From NCBI GenBank assembly GCA_905214795.1, contig CAJMNM010000041.1:1-18789 (forward strand): 18,789 bases of DNA, in the 5' to 3' direction. Position numbers and translations under genes: made by a program. Below the pieces are notes generated by a model. It saw only the letters and a list, made by a program, of their open reading frames with translations, searched no databases and had not been told where the DNA came from. The stretch comes from an uncultured bacterium (lineage in GTDB: Bacteria; Bacteroidota; Bacteroidia; Bacteroidales; Bacteroidaceae). Below, piece after piece: positions 15,460 to 18,789 of the stretch (its first letter is position 1; each line of letters starts with the position of its first letter).

Positions 15460-16052
15460 AATTTTAAGTCTAAGAAATTTTTAAGAATCCGTTCACCTAC
15501 GCTGCCACTTTTTTCGGGATGAAACTGGGTGGCATAAAAGTTGTCTTTCTGCAGTGACGCACTGAAGGGTACGATGTAGTCCGTTACGGCTGTAGTGTAT
15601 GCTGTGAGCGGAACATAGTAGCTATGTACAAAATAAACGAACTCGTTTTCTGTTATTTCCTTGAATAGTTGGCCTTTGGTTTCTCTTAAGCTGTTCCAGC
15701 CCATATGAGGCACCTTGTCGGCGTGTACTTTAGGACAGAACCGGCGAACATCTGCATCGAATATACCTAGACAGTCAACGTCGCCTTCTTCGCTGTGACG
15801 ACACATCAGCTGTTGTCCGATGCATATACCCAGTACTGGCTGTTTTAAATCACGAATGAGACTGTCTAGCTTATGCTCGCGGAGGTAGGCCATTGTGCTT
15901 TTTGCTTCGCCCTGACCCGGAAAAAGAATCCGGTCGGCCTGCATGAGCCTTTCAGGAGAATCGGTTACCTCGGGAGTTATGCCAAGCCGTTCCATTGCGT
16001 GAACAACAGAATATATATTTCCGGCATTGTATTTTATGATGGCTACTTTCAT
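15456..16052 (-). CDS. hisH: Imidazole glycerol phosphate synthase, glutamine amidotransferase subunit
   Basis: A 198-residue class I glutamine amidotransferase that supplies ammonia to HisF. The nucleophile is C77 in GICIGQQ, and H178 and E180 in QFHPEKSG complete the triad. The oxyanion strand reads FPGQGEA (44-50), where many HisH proteins have PGVGAF. The length is normal. It is the first gene of the histidine block, with a -7 box 33 bp before its ATG. The other his genes (hisG, D, C, B) are not in the window. Confidence 0.97.
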   Translation of the reverse strand: MKVAIIKYNAGNIYSVVHAMERLGITPEVTDSPERLMQADRILFPGQGEAKSTMAYLREHKLDSLIRDLKQPVLGICIGQQLMCRHSEEGDVDCLGIFDADVRRFCPKVHADKVPHMGWNSLRETKGQLFKEITENEFVYFVHSYYVPLTAYTTAVTDYIVPFSASLQKDNFYATQFHPEKSGSVGERILKNFLDLKL

Positions 16053-16084
16053 TAAAATATTTCATTTTTCATATCCAGTGGCTA

Positions 16085-16092
16085 CAAAGATA
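16085..16092 (-). promoter_or_regulatory. -7 box upstream of hisH
   Basis: TATCTTTG on the minus strand matches TAnnTTTG, 33 bp before the hisH ATG at 16052. A -33 TTTG is not evident. It is the only good candidate start for the his-ftsE-lysC run. The gap 16053-16190 holds no gene and no strong terminator for the preceding ABC gene. Confidence 0.55.
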
Positions 16093-16190
16093 CGAAAATA
16101 AGTGTATAGTTAGTATAATTTATCATTAAAAATACAATTCTGCTTACATTTCGCATTATTTTTCTTGCATTTTGAGAACAAAACGCAGTT

Positions 16191-17723
16191 TTATATGTGC
16201 TTTTTGAGAAAAAGTTTGTTTGTGATGACATCCGGCAATTCCTTTTCGTAATGTGTCACCATAATCATGGTTTTGTTTTTCCGCTGGCAGAATGTACTGA
16301 TAATGTTACGTACCATCTGACGGTTGTAATCGTCCAAACCATGAAGAGGTTCATCCAGAATGAGTAATTCCGGGTCTTTTACGAATGCGCGTGCCAACAG
16401 GCATAAACGTTGTTCTCCACTGGATAATTTCAGGAATGTTTGATCTTTAAGGTCTTTTATTCCGAAGATATCCATCCACCATTCACATACGGCACGTTGC
16501 TCGGGTTTGGGATGTACATATAATCCTACCGAATCGTTAAGCCCACTGGCTACGATATCTATGGCCGGAAGGTCTTTCAAATAGGCACGGTGCATTTCCG
16601 GACTGACGTATCCGATATGTTTTTTGATTTCCCAAATACTTTCACCAGAGCCTCTTTTCCTGCCGAATAGTTCAATATCACAGGCATAACTTTGAGGGTT
16701 GTCGGCACAAACAAGACTTAGGAGAGTGGATTTCCCGGCTCCGTTTTCTCCGCTGAGAGCCCATTTTTCACCAAGTCGTACGTTCCAGCTTAAATCTTTT
16801 AATATTGTGCGTTGACCGTATCTTATGCATACATTGTTGAATTTTAGTATGCTGTTTTCGCTATTTATACTTTGGAAAGGCTGCTCTTTTTCCGGGTAAT
16901 CCAGAATCTGTTGTGCTTTTTGGTCGGTCAGGACTCTGGCATCGGGGAGTTTATGTGAGTTGCAATAATCATTTCTTGTTTCTTTCGGGTATACGTGAAG
17001 CTTATCAACCGGGATAATATGGGAAATGAAGTCGGGTATATCATCTGTTTTTGATAGAACCAGTATAACCTGAAGGTCAGTCTCCTTTATCAGAATACGT
17101 AACAGGTCGGATAACTGTTCACGTGTTGATGCATCTAGCCCGATGAATGGATTATCCATAATGAGAATCCGTGGTCCGGACAATAATGTCTTGGTCAGTT
17201 GGAACTTACGTAGTTCGCCACTGGAAAGTAAAATAATGTATTTATCAAGCAAGGTCTCAAGATGGAACATTTCATAGAGCTTGTCGCGCAGCAGAAGACG
17301 ACGCTTGTGTGCCAACTCGCGTTCGGCTTCGTTCATTCCGACTGACGTACTTTTTTCTGCCTGTTCGAAAGCCTCTTGCAAGAGTTGTTCTACTTTAGGC
17401 GTATTTTCATCTATGTCGTGCTGATTCCATCGTTGCTGATAATAGTAGGTGCTGTCATTGTCTCCGTATGAATCTCTGAAAGTAATATACTTGATGTTTT
17501 CACTGACCATCTTCATCGGAGAAGGGGTGAAGTCATAATGAACTTCATTCATGAGCAGAGGGTATCGTCCGGTGATGATGTCTACCAGGCGGGATTTACC
17601 TCCACCGTTAGGACCTACTATGGCTATCTGTTCATTAGCATATATGGTGAGATTTACAGGTTCTTTCATCCTGTAGAGTGGATGACGGGTAACACCGTTA
17701 ATGATTTCTATTGTTTTCTGCAT
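16191..17723 (-). CDS. Tandem ABC ATPase, ModF-like
   Basis: A 510-residue soluble protein with two ABC nucleotide-binding domains and no membrane spans, similar in build to E. coli ModF (about 490). Domain 1 (about 1-245) has Walker A GPNGGGKS (37-44), signature LSSGE (166-170) and Walker B ILIMD (186-190). The catalytic Glu position is N191, and the switch His is replaced by Lys or Ser (LSKTDD, 223-228). Domain 2 (about 292-510) is complete: Walker A GENGAGKS (325-332), LSSGEQ, LLILDEP (D457, E458) and VTH with H491. So one ATP site should be hydrolytic and the other mainly structural. No transporter membrane subunit or molybdate gene is nearby, so the ModF name does not establish a role. 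It starts 12 bp after ruvC and is the last gene of that unit. Confidence 0.88.
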   Translation of the reverse strand: MQKTIEIINGVTRHPLYRMKEPVNLTIYANEQIAIVGPNGGGKSRLVDIITGRYPLLMNEVHYDFTPSPMKMVSENIKYITFRDSYGDNDSTYYYQQRWNQHDIDENTPKVEQLLQEAFEQAEKSTSVGMNEAERELAHKRRLLLRDKLYEMFHLETLLDKYIILLSSGELRKFQLTKTLLSGPRILIMDNPFIGLDASTREQLSDLLRILIKETDLQVILVLSKTDDIPDFISHIIPVDKLHVYPKETRNDYCNSHKLPDARVLTDQKAQQILDYPEKEQPFQSINSENSILKFNNVCIRYGQRTILKDLSWNVRLGEKWALSGENGAGKSTLLSLVCADNPQSYACDIELFGRKRGSGESIWEIKKHIGYVSPEMHRAYLKDLPAIDIVASGLNDSVGLYVHPKPEQRAVCEWWMDIFGIKDLKDQTFLKLSSGEQRLCLLARAFVKDPELLILDEPLHGLDDYNRQMVRNIISTFCQRKNKTMIMVTHYEKELPDVITNKLFLKKHI

Positions 17724-17735
17724 TGTTTCTCTAAA

Positions 17736-18314
17736 TTATTTCAAACCTTTTATTTTCTCCGGATTCTTTCGGATAAAATCTTTCCATCCATGATAATGTG
17801 TATCTGTTTCCGGACGTCCCATTTGCAGAAAATGGCAATAGGCGGCAGCAAGTCCGTCTGTGGCGTCCATGTAAGGAAGTATTGATTCCTGTGGAATGTG
17901 TAACATGCGTATAAGCATGCCGGCAACCTGTTCCTTGCTGGCCTGACCGTTTCCAGTTATGGCCATCTTGATTTTAAGAGGGGCATATTCTGTGATAGGT
18001 ATGTCTCTATGTATGGCTGCTGCTATGGCTACTCCTTGTGCACGGCCAAGTTTTAGCATACTTTGTACATTCTTTCCGAAAAAAGGTGCTTCAATGGCCA
18101 TTTCATCGGGCAGATAGGATTCGATGATACCGGAAACCCGTTCGAATATCCGTCCCAGTTTTAGATAAGGATCTCCGTATTTCCGTAAATCAATTACTCC
18201 CATGGTTATCATCTCGGCTTTGTTATGACATACCTTAAGTACGCCATATCCCATAATGGTAGTACCCGGGTCAATGCCGAGGATTATTTTTTCGCTATTT
18301 GTTTTTACGGGCAT
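17736..18314 (-). CDS. ruvC: Crossover junction endodeoxyribonuclease RuvC
   Basis: A 192-residue Holliday-junction resolvase of the RNase H fold, working with RuvAB in recombination repair. The acidic catalytic set is visible: D15 in GIDPGT, E75 in AIEAPFFGKN, and D150 and D153 in MDATDGLAAAYCH. KNVQSMLKLGRAQG (81-94) is the dimer and junction-binding stretch. The length is slightly above the E. coli protein (173). The gene starts two bases after the DUF4286 gene stop, so the two are one unit; ruvA and ruvB are not here. Confidence 0.97.
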   Translation of the reverse strand: MPVKTNSEKIILGIDPGTTIMGYGVLKVCHNKAEMITMGVIDLRKYGDPYLKLGRIFERVSGIIESYLPDEMAIEAPFFGKNVQSMLKLGRAQGVAIAAAIHRDIPITEYAPLKIKMAITGNGQASKEQVAGMLIRMLHIPQESILPYMDATDGLAAAYCHFLQMGRPETDTHYHGWKDFIRKNPEKIKGLK

Positions 18315-18316
18315 AT

Positions 18317-18628
18317 TTATGATTCTTCAATCACTTCCAACAGCGTGGTGAATCCTACAACTTTGTCTTTGAATACTTTCATCATCTCTTCGTTCAGAGC
18401 GGCACCCTGTTGAGAATACCATTTGTGAAGTATGGCAGAATCGGCAACCTCAAACTGGAGAGAAAAACATTCGGAGTCTGCATCATGATGTGAAAGCACT
18501 TTACATAGCCTGGGCTTCTTCAGCGTGCCATGTTCCAGTACTTTGGGGATATATACCTGATGAATCCAGATTACAAAATTTCTGGCATCTGCGAAATCGA
18601 CCTGATAGGTGGCATTATAGATAAGCAT
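18317..18628 (-). CDS. DUF4286 family protein
   Basis: A 103-residue soluble protein with no signal peptide. The opening (YNATYQVD, then WIHQVYIPKVL) and the central SLQFEV strand match my memory of DUF4286, a small alpha/beta family resembling a dimeric ferredoxin-like fold, conserved in Bacteroidota beside ruvC. No catalytic residues are evident. It is the first gene of the DUF4286-ruvC-ABC unit, and the conserved pairing with ruvC suggests, without proof, a role linked to DNA metabolism or simply shared expression. Confidence 0.85.
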   Translation of the reverse strand: MLIYNATYQVDFADARNFVIWIHQVYIPKVLEHGTLKKPRLCKVLSHHDADSECFSLQFEVADSAILHKWYSQQGAALNEEMMKVFKDKVVGFTTLLEVIEES

Positions 18629-18659
18629 AATGTATTTTTATATTTAACATATCTGAATG

Positions 18660-18667
18660 CAAAGGTA
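18660..18667 (-). promoter_or_regulatory. -7 box upstream of the DUF4286-ruvC unit
   Basis: TACCTTTG on the minus strand matches TAnnTTTG, 32 bp before the ATG at 18628. At the expected -33 distance TTAG is present, one base from TTTG. Confidence 0.6.
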
Positions 18668-18739
18668 CGAAAAACCCGTTTGACGTGCTAATAAAACCTA
18701 TTTTTTCGTGAAAAACTACCGTATTATGTCAAAAGGTTG

Positions 18740-18747
18740 TATTTTTG
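18740..18747 (+). promoter_or_regulatory. -7 box upstream of the gene at the right edge
   Basis: TATTTTTG matches TAnnTTTG on the plus strand, 25 bp before the ATG at 18773. It is divergent from the DUF4286 promoter. Confidence 0.55.
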
Positions 18748-18772
18748 CCGAAAGTATAAAAAACAAAAGGAT

Positions 18773-18789
18773 ATGAAAAAGTTATTGAT
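18773..18789 (+). CDS. Start of a gene cut by the window edge
   Basis: An ATG at 18773 preceded by an aaaagga stretch opens a frame reading MKKLL, typical of a signal peptide or a short hydrophobic N-terminus. Only five complete codons are present, so no function can be given. The -7 box at 18740-18747 supports that it is a real gene. Confidence 0.55.

Noticed and set aside
1..18789. CRISPR arrays, toxin-antitoxin pairs, restriction or other defence modules
   Set aside because: No regularly spaced repeats and no recognisable defence proteins among the real reading frames.

Overview
This window looks like a chromosomal segment of a member of the Bacteroidales (Bacteroides, Phocaeicola or Prevotella-like). 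Three things point there. Almost every transcription unit is preceded by the Bacteroidota -7 box TAnnTTTG. The protein families are typical of the group: a DUF4286 protein beside ruvC, a DUF4348-like lipoprotein before murB, and an integrase with the GMSF-type active site. Shine-Dalgarno sequences are weak or absent. Nearly all of the window is ordinary core metabolism. The accessory-looking part is confined to about the first 1.9 kb.

Layout. At 85-1299 (minus) is a solitary tyrosine recombinase. At 1544-1726 (minus) is a 60-residue single-span membrane peptide with its own promoter, a structured leader and a perfect terminator. At 2007-4228 (minus) are pheS and a tightly linked MFS transporter, read toward a large hairpin at 1886-1939. 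At 4359-7027 (plus) are a lipoprotein, murB and a PhnP-like metallo-hydrolase, closed by a strong terminator. At 7273-16052 (minus) is a long co-directional run: hisH-hisA-hisF-hisIE-ftsE-lysC-(152-bp structured spacer)-lysA-GT2 glycosyltransferase-MATE exporter. At 16191-18628 (minus) is a DUF4286 gene, ruvC and a tandem ABC ATPase of the ModF type. The first codons of a plus-strand gene begin at 18773.

How the genes fit together. hisH/hisF make the two-subunit imidazole glycerol phosphate synthase, and hisA and hisIE supply the flanking steps of histidine synthesis. lysC and lysA encode the first and last enzymes of the diaminopimelate/lysine branch, which feeds both protein and peptidoglycan. 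murB also serves peptidoglycan. FtsE is a division-associated ATPase, here without FtsX beside it.

I found no CRISPR array, rRNA, tRNA, insertion sequence or recognisable defence system, and no convincing large undescribed system. The items most worth a second look are the small membrane peptide with a C-terminal cysteine and its structured leader, the imperfect 16-bp stem in the lysC-lysA spacer, and the asymmetric ATP sites of the ModF-like protein. All names come from reading motifs by eye, without database searches.
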